From Oceanospirillum sp048264105 (lineage in GTDB: Bacteria > Pseudomonadota > Gammaproteobacteria > Pseudomonadales > Halomonadaceae), in the NCBI GenBank assembly GCA_048264105.1, contig JBLXDJ010000001.1, positions 496,001 to 560,000 of the forward strand: a stretch of DNA of 64,000 nucleotides, written 5' to 3'. The position numbers were made by a program, and so were the translations under genes. The notes beneath the pieces were generated by a model, which did not search any database, was not told the origin of the DNA, and worked only from the letters and a program-made list of their open reading frames with translations. Numbering within the stretch: position 1 is the first letter of the stretch; each line of letters begins with the position of its first letter. Of the stretch, positions 8,430 through 17,491 are shown piece by piece.

Positions 8430-11400
8430 ATGGAAACCATTATTCGGGCGGCGATGGACCGGAGCCGGGCCACGCTGTTTGTTCTGATTATGCTGGTCAT
8501 TGGCGGTATCGCTTCCTATCAGACGATTCCTAAAGAAGCCAATCCGGACGTTACCATTCCGATTATCTACGTCTCCATGGGGCTGAGCGGTATCAGTCCC
8601 GCTGACTCCGAGCGTCTGTTGGCGCGACCTATGGAGCAGGAGCTGCGCTCTCTGGAAGGCATCAAAAAGATGACCTCCGTGGCCGGTGAAGGCCATGCGT
8701 CTGTCACGCTGGAGTTTGATGCGGGTTTTGATCCTAAGACGGCACTGCAGGATGTGCGTGAGAAGGTCGACAGCGCCCAGTCCAAACTGCCGGCAGAAGC
8801 CGATGAAGCGACGGTGCATGAGATCAATGTCGCCCTTTTCCCCGTGATGTCCGTTGGCCTTTCCGGCCCGGTGAATCAGAAACAGCTGGTGTATATCGCC
8901 CGCCGTTTACAGCAGGAACTGGAAGGTATTCCTGAGATCCTTGAAGTGGATATCGCCGGTGATCGGGAAGATCTGCTCGAGATCGTGGTCGATCCTCAGG
9001 CGATGGACAGCTACAACCTCGATTACACCGATCTGTACGGACTGGTCAGCAACAACAACAAGCTGGTTGCGGCAGGCAGTCTGGATACCGGTGCCGGTCG
9101 TATGACCCTGAAAATCCCCGGTGTGATCGAAAACCTTGATGATGTGATGAACATGCCGATCAAGGTGTCCGGTCAGACCGTGGTGACCTTTAAAGAGGTT
9201 GCCACCATCCGCCGCACGTTTACCGACCCTGAAGGCTTTGCCCGTATCAACGGTCAGCCGGGGGTTGTGCTGGAGATTAAAAAGCGGACCGGTGCCAATA
9301 TTATCGCCACCAACGAGAAGGTTCGTGCCCTGTTCAAGGCTGCAGCCCCTCAGTTGCCGCCGGATCTGGAAGTCCGTTATCTGATGGATCAGTCATCCGA
9401 AGTAAAAAGCATGTTGTCGGATCTGCTGAACAATGTGATGACCGCCGTGATTCTGGTACTCATCATCATGCTGGCGGCCATGGGCGCGCGTGCGGCGTTT
9501 CTGGTAGGTCTGACGATTCCCGGAGCCTTTCTGACCGGTATTCTGGTGGTGTCCTCTTTGGGTTTCACCATGAATATTATCGTGCTCTTCTCGCTGATTC
9601 TGGTGGCGGGGATGCTGGTGGATGGTGCCATTGTGGTATCAGAGCTGGCGGATCGTCACCAGAAAGAGGGCTTCTCCCGTAAGGATGCCTGGGCACATGC
9701 CGCCAGCCGTATGGCCTGGCCGATTATCGCCTCAACCCTGACCACTATTATGGTGTTCCTGCCACTGCTGTTCTGGCCGGGGGTGATGGGTGAGTTTATG
9801 AAGTATCTGCCTGCGACCGTGATGATCTGTCTTTTTGCCTCCCTGGCGATGGCGCTGATCTTCCTGCCGGTGATGGGTAAGGTATTTGGTAAGCGGGAAA
9901 AACTGAGTGCAGATGAGCGACCTGCGGTCAGCGATATCGATATGAACCATGTCCAGAATCAGTCGGGCGGGGGTAAGGTGTACCGTAAGGTGCTGAACCT
10001 GTGCCTGCGTTTCCCGACCTCGACGCTGGTTCTGATGCTAACGCTGATGGGCGGTATCTATTTTGCCTACGGTAAGCTTAATCACGGTATGGAGTTCTTC
10101 CCTGATGTGGAGCCGGAATCTGCTCAGTTGCAGGTTCGTACTTTGGGGGACTTCTCCGTTTACGAAAAGGATACGCTGTTGCAACGCATCGAAAACCGCC
10201 TCTATGGTATGCCGGAAGTGGAAGCGATGTACGCCCGCTCCTTTGCTGCAGCCGGTGGTCAGCTGGCCGAAGATGTGATCGGGGTGATTCAGTTCCAGTT
10301 TACCGACTGGGATACCCGTCGTCCGGCGAATATGATTCTGGATGAGATGCGTGAGCGCACCAAGGATATCCCCGGTGTCATTATGGAGTTCCGCAAACAG
10401 GAAGGGGGGCCGCCATCCGGTAAACCGGTTGAGTTGCGCATCAGTAGTAATGATCCAGCCGAGATTTATGCGGCGGTGGAGCAAACCCGTCAGATCATGG
10501 ATGAACTGGGAGGTTTTGCCGATGTAAATGATGATCGTGCCTTGCCGGGTATCGAATGGCGCTTTGAGGTGGATCGTGCCAAAGCGGCTCAATACGGCGC
10601 TACCGTCTCCAGTGTGGGTAACGCGGTACAGCTGGTCAGTAACGGCCTTAAACTGGCCAGTTACCGTCCGGAAGATGCCAGCGATGAGGTAGATATCCGT
10701 ATCCGCCTGCCGGAGTATGCCCGTACTCTGGATCAGCTGAATCGTCAGAGTCTGAACACGCCATACGGTCAGGTACCGTTAAGCAACTTTGTCACTCTGA
10801 CACCTGCACCTAAGACGGGGATTCTGCGCCGTCTGGATGGTCAGCGAACCATCACGATTTCCGGTGATGTGGAGGAAGGCCAACAGGTGAATGAACGCCT
10901 GACCGCCCTGAAAGGCCGGTTGGATGAACTACCGGACACCGTAACCGTCACCTTTGGGGGTGAGGATGCGGATCAGAAAGAGTCCATGGTTTTCCTGATG
11001 GGTGCTTTCCTGGTGGCGATTCTGCTGATGATGCTGATCCTGATTATCCAGTTCAACAGCATCTACCAGACGTTTCTGGTGTTGTCGGCGATTATCTTCT
11101 CTACCGCCGGTGTACTGCTTGGCCTGTTGGTGGCGGGGCAGTCCTTCGGTGTGGTGATGGTGGGCATGGGCATTATTGCTCTTGCCGGTATCGTGGTGAA
11201 CAACAATATCGTTCTGATCGATACTTATAACCGCATCCGTGCTGAGGGTCTGAGTGCCTTTGAGGCTGCACTGGAAACCGGCTGCATGCGTCTGCGTCCG
11301 GTGCTGCTGACAGCACTGACCACAGTTTTGGGTCTGATGCCGATGGTGCTGGGGGTGAACGTGAATCTGGTGGAACACAGCCTGGGTTGGGGCGCGCCAT

Positions 11401-11588
11401 CCACTCAATGGTGGACACAGTTGTCCAGTGCCATTGCGGGTGGTCTGGCATTCGCCACGGTACTGACACTGTTCCTGACACCTTGTATGTTGGTGTTAGG
11501 TGAAGGGTTTGCCAATAACCGTCTTTTCAGACTGATTCGCAGAATTTTTTCACGAAAAGCTACAAAAAGCATCACAGCTTCATCATAG
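8430..11588 (+). CDS. RND efflux transporter permease with altered proton-relay residues
   Basis: 1052 residues, the full RND length, with duplicated six-helix halves and two large periplasmic loops. The substrate is unknown. In helix TM4 AcrB has two essential adjacent Asp (407/408); here the segment is 'GMLVDGAIVVSELADR', so only D398 remains and Gly follows it. In TM10 the AcrB K940 position reads 'GIVVNNNIVLID', so Asn924 replaces the Lys. The rest looks intact. This fits a divergent branch of the hydrophobe/amphiphile exporters rather than AcrB orthologues; AcrB positions are from established knowledge. It forms an operon with the adaptor gene and ends at a strong terminator. Confidence 0.92.
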   Translation: METIIRAAMDRSRATLFVLIMLVIGGIASYQTIPKEANPDVTIPIIYVSMGLSGISPADSERLLARPMEQELRSLEGIKKMTSVAGEGHASVTLEFDAGFDPKTALQDVREKVDSAQSKLPAEADEATVHEINVALFPVMSVGLSGPVNQKQLVYIARRLQQELEGIPEILEVDIAGDREDLLEIVVDPQAMDSYNLDYTDLYGLVSNNNKLVAAGSLDTGAGRMTLKIPGVIENLDDVMNMPIKVSGQTVVTFKEVATIRRTFTDPEGFARINGQPGVVLEIKKRTGANIIATNEKVRALFKAAAPQLPPDLEVRYLMDQSSEVKSMLSDLLNNVMTAVILVLIIMLAAMGARAAFLVGLTIPGAFLTGILVVSSLGFTMNIIVLFSLILVAGMLVDGAIVVSELADRHQKEGFSRKDAWAHAASRMAWPIIASTLTTIMVFLPLLFWPGVMGEFMKYLPATVMICLFASLAMALIFLPVMGKVFGKREKLSADERPAVSDIDMNHVQNQSGGGKVYRKVLNLCLRFPTSTLVLMLTLMGGIYFAYGKLNHGMEFFPDVEPESAQLQVRTLGDFSVYEKDTLLQRIENRLYGMPEVEAMYARSFAAAGGQLAEDVIGVIQFQFTDWDTRRPANMILDEMRERTKDIPGVIMEFRKQEGGPPSGKPVELRISSNDPAEIYAAVEQTRQIMDELGGFADVNDDRALPGIEWRFEVDRAKAAQYGATVSSVGNAVQLVSNGLKLASYRPEDASDEVDIRIRLPEYARTLDQLNRQSLNTPYGQVPLSNFVTLTPAPKTGILRRLDGQRTITISGDVEEGQQVNERLTALKGRLDELPDTVTVTFGGEDADQKESMVFLMGAFLVAILLMMLILIIQFNSIYQTFLVLSAIIFSTAGVLLGLLVAGQSFGVVMVGMGIIALAGIVVNNNIVLIDTYNRIRAEGLSAFEAALETGCMRLRPVLLTALTTVLGLMPMVLGVNVNLVEHSLGWGAPSTQWWTQLSSAIAGGLAFATVLTLFLTPCMLVLGEGFANNRLFRLIRRIFSRKATKSITASS

Positions 11589-11621
11589 ATTCTTGCTAGT
11601 CTGATCTATTATGTTTCTACC

Positions 11622-11652
11622 TAAAGGCAGGCTAAAACCTGCCTTTATTTTT
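11622..11652 (+). terminator. Intrinsic terminator of the RND operon
   Basis: Nine-base perfect stem AAAGGCAGG / CCTGCCTTT around a 6-base loop, flanked by a T-A pair and followed by five T. Confidence 0.9.
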
Positions 11653-11735
11653 GCCCTGCTTAATATTGGGGGCAGGGTTTAAACGTCGTGATCAGGGGTT
11701 AAATGTTGGCAACAGGATTTAAGAGGACATCAGGG

Positions 11736-12623
11736 ATGTGGTTCAAAGCAACAGGAATCTTTTTCGCCGGACTGTTTATACTCTTCGTTTTTGTATTGGG
11801 GTGTCAGTCGCAGTGGCAGCGCCGTACCCAGCAACTGGTTCAGGACTTCTACCTGCCGGATATCGGCGTTCAGGATGAGATCTCCGCTGCACCGGTTCGC
11901 TATCTGCCAGAGCAAGAACTGACCAACCTGCCGGAGCCGGTTCAGCGCTATTTTCAACAGGTTCTTACGCCTCATCAGGCGATGATTCAGGATCTGACCT
12001 TTCATCAGACCGGCGAGATCAATCTGACAACCGATAAAGCCGCATGGAAAAGCTTTACCGCGCAACAGGATGTGGTGATGCATTCCCCCCGGTTTATCTG
12101 GCAGGCAGAAGTGATGATGGCACCGGGCATCAAAGCTTTTGTTATCGACAGCTACAATCAGGGGCGTGGCTGGCTGCAGGCCAAAGTGTTGGGGATTGTG
12201 ACAGTGGCTGAAGATGAGGGGCGTGGTGATATCGCCGAAGGTGAACTGATGCGCTATCTGGCAGAATCCCCCTGGTATCCGACACGTTTACTGCCATCTC
12301 AGGGCATTCACTGGCAGGGGATGAGTGAGCATGAAGCGATGGCAACGCTGAGAGAGGGCAGCAAATCTGTTTCCATGGTTTTTCACTTTGATGAACAGGG
12401 GCTGGTGAAGGCGGTCTCTACGCAGGAGCGTTATCGCCAGCATCTGAATGGCGAATCCGTCTATGCTCCCTGGCGTGGACACTTTGAGGACTATCAGACT
12501 GTAGAGGGTATGTTGCTGCCCCATCGTGCTGATGTCAGCTGGCAGATTAACGGTCAGTGGCAACCTTACTGGCAGGGAAATATTACCCAATGGGATATTC
12601 GCTTTTCTGCCACCGATGGCTGA
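11736..12623 (+). CDS. Conserved membrane-anchored protein, DUF6544/DUF6920-like
   Basis: 295 residues if started at ATG 11736, which follows AGAGGA by eight bases; an ATG at 11703 is also in frame. One N-terminal membrane helix (about 4-23) is followed by a soluble domain beginning with 'LPEPVQRYFQQVL', a phrase common at the start of this family's domain, and continuing with alternating beta-strand patterns. No catalytic motif is visible. It stands alone between two terminator or promoter-like gaps. The family label is from memory; function unknown. Confidence 0.7.
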   Translation: MWFKATGIFFAGLFILFVFVLGCQSQWQRRTQQLVQDFYLPDIGVQDEISAAPVRYLPEQELTNLPEPVQRYFQQVLTPHQAMIQDLTFHQTGEINLTTDKAAWKSFTAQQDVVMHSPRFIWQAEVMMAPGIKAFVIDSYNQGRGWLQAKVLGIVTVAEDEGRGDIAEGELMRYLAESPWYPTRLLPSQGIHWQGMSEHEAMATLREGSKSVSMVFHFDEQGLVKAVSTQERYRQHLNGESVYAPWRGHFEDYQTVEGMLLPHRADVSWQINGQWQPYWQGNITQWDIRFSATDG

Positions 12624-12699
12624 TTCCTGCTAGAATTGCGCCCTTTTCGCACCGCCCCTGCTGTTGGGGGCAATCCCGAAAGTTCGACAAGGGCATCTC

Positions 12700-13563
12700 A
12701 TGTATCTCGATCCAAACTGGCGCATTCTCACCGTAGGGGATGGCGATCTCTCCTTTTCATTGTCACTGAATCAGATGCAGGCGCAGAGCGCCGGTTGTCA
12801 GGGTTCCGTGACGGCCAGTGTGCTGGATCAGGAGACGGAACTGCTTGGTAAATATCAGGATTGTGCCTTTCATGAGCTGAAACAGCAGGGTAGTGAGGTT
12901 GTAACCGGTCTGGATATCACCAACAGTGAGACATGGCCTGAAAGTTTGAAAGGCCGTTTTGATGCGCTGATTTTTCAGTTTCCCCTGATCCCTTCCTTTA
13001 CCAGCAAAGAAGAATTTGAACAGGCCGGTGGCCTTTCGACCAATCTTCTCAACCGCCGTCTGTTACGTCTTTATCTGCAACACGCCTTCAGCTTCTTTCT
13101 TGACCCCCATGGTGCGCAACTGGCGCTGATCAGCTCCAAAGACCTGAAACCCTACAGTCAGTGGGATCTGGAGTGCGGTATTCATCTGGATCTGGAGCAT
13201 GAAGGCCAGCCGGTTCATCTGCTGGGCATGCGTCCGTTTTTGCAAAGTGATTTTGATGGTTATCGTATTCGCAATGTGGACCGTGATAAACAGATCCGAG
13301 GCACCAAAGGAACCACTTACTATTGGGGCCTGAAGCCCGAATCTTCTTATCCGGATCAGCAGTTGATTGAACAGCTCACTCTGCCAACGCATCCCGTGGG
13401 CGCGCCGGTATCCGAACACTACTGCAACTGGTGCAAAACCGGGCCTTTTGCCTCAGCGGAAGACCGTCAGGGACACCTTGAATCCCGCCGCCATAGCAAT
13501 ATGCAGGCGCTAGATGATGACTGGCGGGCGTTTTTGGTGGGTAGTAACAGGGTGAAAAAATAG
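12700..13563 (+). CDS. BMT5-like (DUF2431) SAM methyltransferase with C2H2 zinc finger
   Basis: 287 residues from ATG 12700 (an in-frame TTG at 12664 is less likely). Residues 9-20 read 'ILTVGDGDLSFS', the signature of the DUF2431/BMT5 class, whose yeast member methylates a uridine N3 in 25S rRNA. 'DALIFQFPLIPSF' (about 86-98) fits the Asn/Asp-phenylalanine-proline segment of the same fold. The C-terminus adds a single finger with ligands C242, C245, H259 and H265 ('CNWCKTGP...GHLESRRH'), resembling jaz-type RNA-binding C2H2 fingers. An RNA substrate is therefore likely, but the modified base is inference. The combination is unusual in bacteria. Confidence 0.82.
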   Translation: MYLDPNWRILTVGDGDLSFSLSLNQMQAQSAGCQGSVTASVLDQETELLGKYQDCAFHELKQQGSEVVTGLDITNSETWPESLKGRFDALIFQFPLIPSFTSKEEFEQAGGLSTNLLNRRLLRLYLQHAFSFFLDPHGAQLALISSKDLKPYSQWDLECGIHLDLEHEGQPVHLLGMRPFLQSDFDGYRIRNVDRDKQIRGTKGTTYYWGLKPESSYPDQQLIEQLTLPTHPVGAPVSEHYCNWCKTGPFASAEDRQGHLESRRHSNMQALDDDWRAFLVGSNRVKK

Positions 13564-13591
13564 TCTTTCACTTAAATGGATCGTTGGAGTA

Positions 13592-14350
13592 TTAACTTCC
13601 CGTAATCCCTTCTGCTATCAGTTTTACCCCTGTCACAAACAACAGGCCGTAACAGGCCAGATAGAACCAGAAATCGTTGATCCGTTTATGCAGGTACATG
13701 CCAAAGTAAACACCGACCGGGGCAAAGATCACCAAAGCCAATGAGGTCATCAGGTTGGTCGTGTTAAATAATCCCAGCCAGACGTAGGGGATCAGCTTGG
13801 TAAAATTTACCACTGCGAAAAAGATAATGGTGGTGCCGACAAAAAGGGTTTTGTCCAGCTTCTGGGGCAGCATGTAGATATTCATCGGCGGGCCTCCGGC
13901 GTGAACACTAAAGCTGGTAAAACCTGCCAAAGCCCCCCAGAAAGAGCCTTTTACCGCATCAGCCTGAGTGATCTTTTCCGGTTTACGGTGCAGCTTCTGC
14001 CAGGCATAGTTCAGGGTAAACAGGGTCGCGATCAGGCCGATCATCAGCTTAATGTGCTGTTCGGTCAGGTGGCTGAAACTGAGTGCCCCGAGCACGATCC
14101 CCAGCACTGCTGCAGGCAACAGAATCCTGAGGTTGGTCTTATCGTATTTTCCCCGAAAGCCCCAAAGGCCAATCAGATCCATCGCGCAAAGAATCGGCAG
14201 CATAATCGCCGCTGCCTGAAAGGGCGGTATCGCCAGTGACATAATCGGCACCGCCAGCATGCCAAGTCCACCCCCCATGCCGCCTTTCGAGATACCGACG
14301 ATCAGCACCGCAGGAATAGCAACCAGATAAAACAGCGGATCATCGATCAT
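13592..14350 (-). CDS. Sulfite exporter TauE/SafE family permease
   Basis: 252 residues, seven to eight hydrophobic helices. The N-terminal 'GISKGGMGGGLGMLAVP' and the mid-protein 'FTSFSVHAGGPPMNIYML' are the two repeated glycine-rich signatures of TauE/SafE proteins. Family members move sulfite, sulfoacetate or other organosulfonates; the substrate cannot be told. Convergent with the methyltransferase gene. Confidence 0.92.
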   Translation of the reverse strand: MIDDPLFYLVAIPAVLIVGISKGGMGGGLGMLAVPIMSLAIPPFQAAAIMLPILCAMDLIGLWGFRGKYDKTNLRILLPAAVLGIVLGALSFSHLTEQHIKLMIGLIATLFTLNYAWQKLHRKPEKITQADAVKGSFWGALAGFTSFSVHAGGPPMNIYMLPQKLDKTLFVGTTIIFFAVVNFTKLIPYVWLGLFNTTNLMTSLALVIFAPVGVYFGMYLHKRINDFWFYLACYGLLFVTGVKLIAEGITGS

Positions 14351-14446
14351 AGTGGCTATTAACCTGTGTTCGTTGGGTTGAAAAATAAAGCGCAGTATAG
14401 AGTTATCAACCCTGCGGAAACAGATTTAGCCCCGGAAAAAAACTAA

Positions 14447-14908
14447 TCAGATCAGTAGATATGCCAGCAGCAGGCTTAAAGCTGCGCCGGAGGAGAGCCA
14501 GAGACGTAACTGTATAAACTGATCGCCATAATCGTGGCTCAGCACCCGACGTTCATAAAGCCAGAGCAGGGCGAAGGATAAGCCAGCGGCTGCGGTCCAA
14601 TCAATGGCGGGAAACAGAATCCAGCACCAGCTCCAGAGCATACCGCCCAGCGCCACTAATGCGATATGGCCGGTCTGCGGGCGTTTCAGGCTGACAAACC
14701 AGACGACTCCACAAAGAAAACTGAAGATCAGGGCGGCGTAGCTGATCAGCGCTGCTGGGGCAAAACTAAAACCAGCAATACTCAGAAGACTCAGGCCCAC
14801 GAAGGGTATCAGGCCGGTATAACCGCCCCAGCGATGCCAGAAACTGAGGGTGAAAGACGCTGCTTCTGATGTGTCGTGAGTGCGGGAAGTTGAGGATGTA
14901 TCCTGCAT
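14447..14908 (-). CDS. DUF3429 inner-membrane protein
   Basis: 153 residues with about five hydrophobic helices after a 25-residue polar Ser/Thr-rich start. The 'WGGYTGLIPFVGLSLL' opening and 'LIFSFLCGVVWFVS' segment match DUF3429 (YqjF-like small membrane proteins). Function unknown. Downstream of rlmF in the same direction, separated by 132 bases. Confidence 0.78.
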   Translation of the reverse strand: MQDTSSTSRTHDTSEAASFTLSFWHRWGGYTGLIPFVGLSLLSIAGFSFAPAALISYAALIFSFLCGVVWFVSLKRPQTGHIALVALGGMLWSWCWILFPAIDWTAAAGLSFALLWLYERRVLSHDYGDQFIQLRLWLSSGAALSLLLAYLLI

Positions 14909-15040
14909 GGTGGGTGTCGCTCCGGTTGATCTTATTTCAGCTGCTTACGAAACAGATCTGAAATGGATCAACCGGGGACGATCAAAGCGCCCGGATACGA
15001 GGACGACTCTTAACTTCTACTCTTATTCTTACTTCTATGC

Positions 15041-16291
15041 TTACTCTTTGCCCTGATCCTGATCCTGATCTTTATCTTTATCTTTATCTGCCAGCTCCTC
15101 CGGCATTTCTTCATTCAGGTCATCATCAAGATTGTCGTCCAGAGCGCCACTGAGTACTTCAGTATCTGCAGCATCCTCGTCAGATTCAACCTCTGCCCGG
15201 GGCAGCTGTGCCTGATCCGCCGGTACATCCCAGCTGATCTCTGACCATTCCAGATGCTCTTCCGGTGTCAGGTAGCTCCAGGCCAGAATACGGCTTACCT
15301 TATTGCCGTGTGCCATCTCCAATACCTTGGATTGCGCTACACCGGCATCCGCCAGCATCTGCTGCAGCTCCGGCAGGTTCTCTTTGCGGGATACCAGACT
15401 GGTAAACCAGAGGCACTGACCGGCAAAGTCTTTACTCTCTTCGATCATGGTCTTCAGAAAGCCCACTTCACCGCCTTCGCACCACAACTCCGGTTGCTGG
15501 CCGCCAAAGTTCAGCGGGGCTTTACCGATTTCGTTCAGCTCGGCATCGTCCTTAGCCAGATTGTCGACCTTACGCTGGCTGGCGGCCTGAGCGTCATCGG
15601 CCGAGGCATGGAAAGGAGGATTACAGATCGTCAGATCAAACACCTCTTTTTTACCGATAATGCCGTGGAAGATATGAGCGTCGTCCTGCTGCTTACGGCA
15701 GCGCACACGGCCGGACAGACTGCGGTTCATCTTCACCAGCTGTTTCGAGGTGTTAAAGGCGATATCGCTGGAATCTGCTGCGACAAACGACCAGCCATAG
15801 GCCTGACTGCCGATAATCGGATAGATGCAGTTAGCACCGGTGCCAACATCCAGCACGCTGATCTTTTTACCTTTAGGCGGTTCGTTACGCTGACCGGAGG
15901 CCATCAGAAGATCCGCGACGTTATGAATATAATCCGCACGACCCGGAACGGCAGGGCAGAGGTAGCCCGGTGGAATATCCCAGAACTGAATGCCATAAAA
16001 CTGATACAGGAGACCTGCGTTAAGCATCTTCACCGCTTCCGGATCGCTGAAATCGATGGAGGTATCGCCACGGGGGGTTGTGGTCAGCTTTTCTTTGAGG
16101 CCGGGCATCAGCTGACAAAGGCGGTCAAAGTCGTACTTGTCACTTTTACCTTCGGTGCCCCGGTGTGGATTACGCGGGTGCAGACCGGAGACCTTCTTCT
16201 GGTGCTTTTTAATCGCTTTTTCTTTGGCGGCTTTAGCCTGCTGCCAGGGATTCACTTTTTTAGACGGGGCGGAGCTTTTGGATGCAGGCAT
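15041..16291 (-). CDS. rlmF: 23S rRNA (adenine1618-N6)-methyltransferase RlmF, with long acidic tail
   Basis: 416 residues; the E. coli enzyme is about 308. Family motifs include 'HPRNPHRG' near the N-terminus, 'LNAGLLYQFYGIQFWDIPPG', the SAM loop 'VLDVGTGANCIYP' and the catalytic 'TICNPPFHAS', which marks N6-adenine methyltransferases. The N-terminus is Lys-rich. The extra C-terminal 60 residues are almost entirely D, E, K and Q and end in D-K and D-Q dipeptides encoded by hexamer repeats. The tail is probably disordered and not needed for catalysis. RlmF modifies A1618 of 23S rRNA. Confidence 0.92.
   Translation of the reverse strand: MPASKSSAPSKKVNPWQQAKAAKEKAIKKHQKKVSGLHPRNPHRGTEGKSDKYDFDRLCQLMPGLKEKLTTTPRGDTSIDFSDPEAVKMLNAGLLYQFYGIQFWDIPPGYLCPAVPGRADYIHNVADLLMASGQRNEPPKGKKISVLDVGTGANCIYPIIGSQAYGWSFVAADSSDIAFNTSKQLVKMNRSLSGRVRCRKQQDDAHIFHGIIGKKEVFDLTICNPPFHASADDAQAASQRKVDNLAKDDAELNEIGKAPLNFGGQQPELWCEGGEVGFLKTMIEESKDFAGQCLWFTSLVSRKENLPELQQMLADAGVAQSKVLEMAHGNKVSRILAWSYLTPEEHLEWSEISWDVPADQAQLPRAEVESDEDAADTEVLSGALDDNLDDDLNEEMPEELADKDKDKDQDQDQGKE
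15053..15088 (-). repeat. Hexanucleotide tandem repeat inside the rlmF tail
   Basis: Six in-frame hexamers: three TTTATC and three CTGATC units on the plus strand, read on the coding strand as GATAAA x3 (Asp-Lys) and GATCAG x3 (Asp-Gln). Unit changes lengthen or shorten the tail without a frameshift. Confidence 0.9.
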
Positions 16292-16518
16292 GACAGATTC
16301 CGTTGACGATAAAAGAAAATAAAACAGTGCTGATCAATACAGCATAAACGCTGGTGTAAAAAGGCTGCGCATTCTACCTTAAATTGCACGCCTGCCCCAG
16401 AAAAGCCTAAGACGTTTGCGCCCACACCCGCTCTCAAACTCAAAACCGTACTCAAACCTAAAACCTTACTCAAAGAAAAGCCCAGTGCGCGATACCGTTA
16501 GCCTGTTGATCCTTAAGA

Positions 16519-16995
16519 TCAGCCTAAATGCCGTAGGGAAACAGCTGTGGTATCCACTACGCGTTTCATTACAAAGCTGGAATGGACACCGGTAACCCCC
16601 GGGATCTGGGTGATGGTGTTAAGCAGAAACTCCTGAAAATACTCCATATCCGGTACGACCACTTTAACGGTGTAATCCGCACTTTGTCCTGTCACCAGAT
16701 AGCACTCAACAACTTCGGGACAGCGGCTGACCACCTTATCGAAGGCTTCAAAGCGATCCGGTGTGTGGCGATCCAGCGCGATCTGAATATAGGCGGTCAG
16801 TTTCAGATCCAGCTTAGAGCGGTTCAGGCGCGCTACATAACGATCAATAAAGCCGGCTTCTTCCAGCTGTTTCACCCGGCGGGAGCAGGGGGAAGGCGAC
16901 AGGCCCACCTTCTCTGCCAGATCCTGATTGCTGATCCGGCTGTCCTCCTGTAGGGCTTCCAGAATACGTCGGTCAGTTCGGTCGAGCTTGATCAT
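16519..16995 (-). CDS. Lrp/AsnC family transcriptional regulator
   Basis: 158 residues. N-terminal helix-turn-helix: 'LDRTDRRILEALQEDSRIS' then 'LAEKVGLSPSPCSRRVKQLE' (about 4-50). The C-terminal RAM domain ends with 'IPGVTGVHSSFVMKRV'. Such proteins sense amino acids and act as octamers that bend DNA. It is divergent from leuA across 496 bases, so leuA or its own promoter are natural targets (inference). E. coli Lrp itself is slightly longer, so this is not clearly the global Lrp. Confidence 0.92.
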   Translation of the reverse strand: MIKLDRTDRRILEALQEDSRISNQDLAEKVGLSPSPCSRRVKQLEEAGFIDRYVARLNRSKLDLKLTAYIQIALDRHTPDRFEAFDKVVSRCPEVVECYLVTGQSADYTVKVVVPDMEYFQEFLLNTITQIPGVTGVHSSFVMKRVVDTTAVSLRHLG

Positions 16996-17491
16996 TCGGG
17001 TGTTCCTTTAATTTCGTAGCTAAAAGAAGATGCACACATTAAATAATGTGCTGCAAAATTGCAGAGTTATTGTAAATCTTGATGCTCAGTTTAGCCTGAA
17101 AGTTAGCCGGAAAAATAAAATTGCTCACTTTTAGCTTTATTTGGAATAATATTGCGAAATCTAAAGTTTTTGACGCGTTTTCGCAATCCTGATGCAGAAC
17201 AATTTTTATATACTGGTTTCCGTTGGCAGCACTGGGCCTCGTTCTGTTATTGTTAAGCGATTATTGCTAGGCGTATCAGGAACTTACCTCAAAAGGGAAC
17301 TCACCTTGTGCAATACAGCGCTTCACAAGAGCCAGCTGATTAAGGGCAGCGTATTGCACCTGCCAACGCTTTTTAACCCGAAAGCGTCAAAGTGATTACA
17401 AAACAACCCGTGATAACTGAATTAAGAACGGCTGGCATCCGCCCATACTGCAAGGCGCGATAACCAGACAAACATATGTAAGGAGCTCACC
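16996..17491. other. Lrp-leuA divergent intergenic region with a long leuA leader
   Basis: 496 bp. The left part is AT-rich and should hold both promoters; Lrp-type sites are too degenerate to call by eye. The right part contains two hairpins (separate entry). A 67-codon frame at 17192-17395 is Leu-rich (about 12 Leu, including three in a row) but has no good ribosome site, so I do not call it a leader peptide. Confidence 0.5.
17308..17387 (+). promoter_or_regulatory. Two adjacent hairpins in the leuA leader
   Basis: Stem 1: GTGCAATAC (17308-17316) with GTATTGCAC (17351-17359), nine perfect pairs around 34 bases. Stem 2: ACGCTTT (17366-17372) with AAAGCGT (17381-17387), loop of eight. No T tract follows stem 2, so it is not an obvious terminator. 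They end about 105 bases before leuA. A role in leucine-dependent control is possible but unproven. Confidence 0.4.

Noticed and set aside
15254..16306. 350-codon plus-strand frame opposite rlmF
   Set aside because: Antisense shadow of a strongly supported gene.
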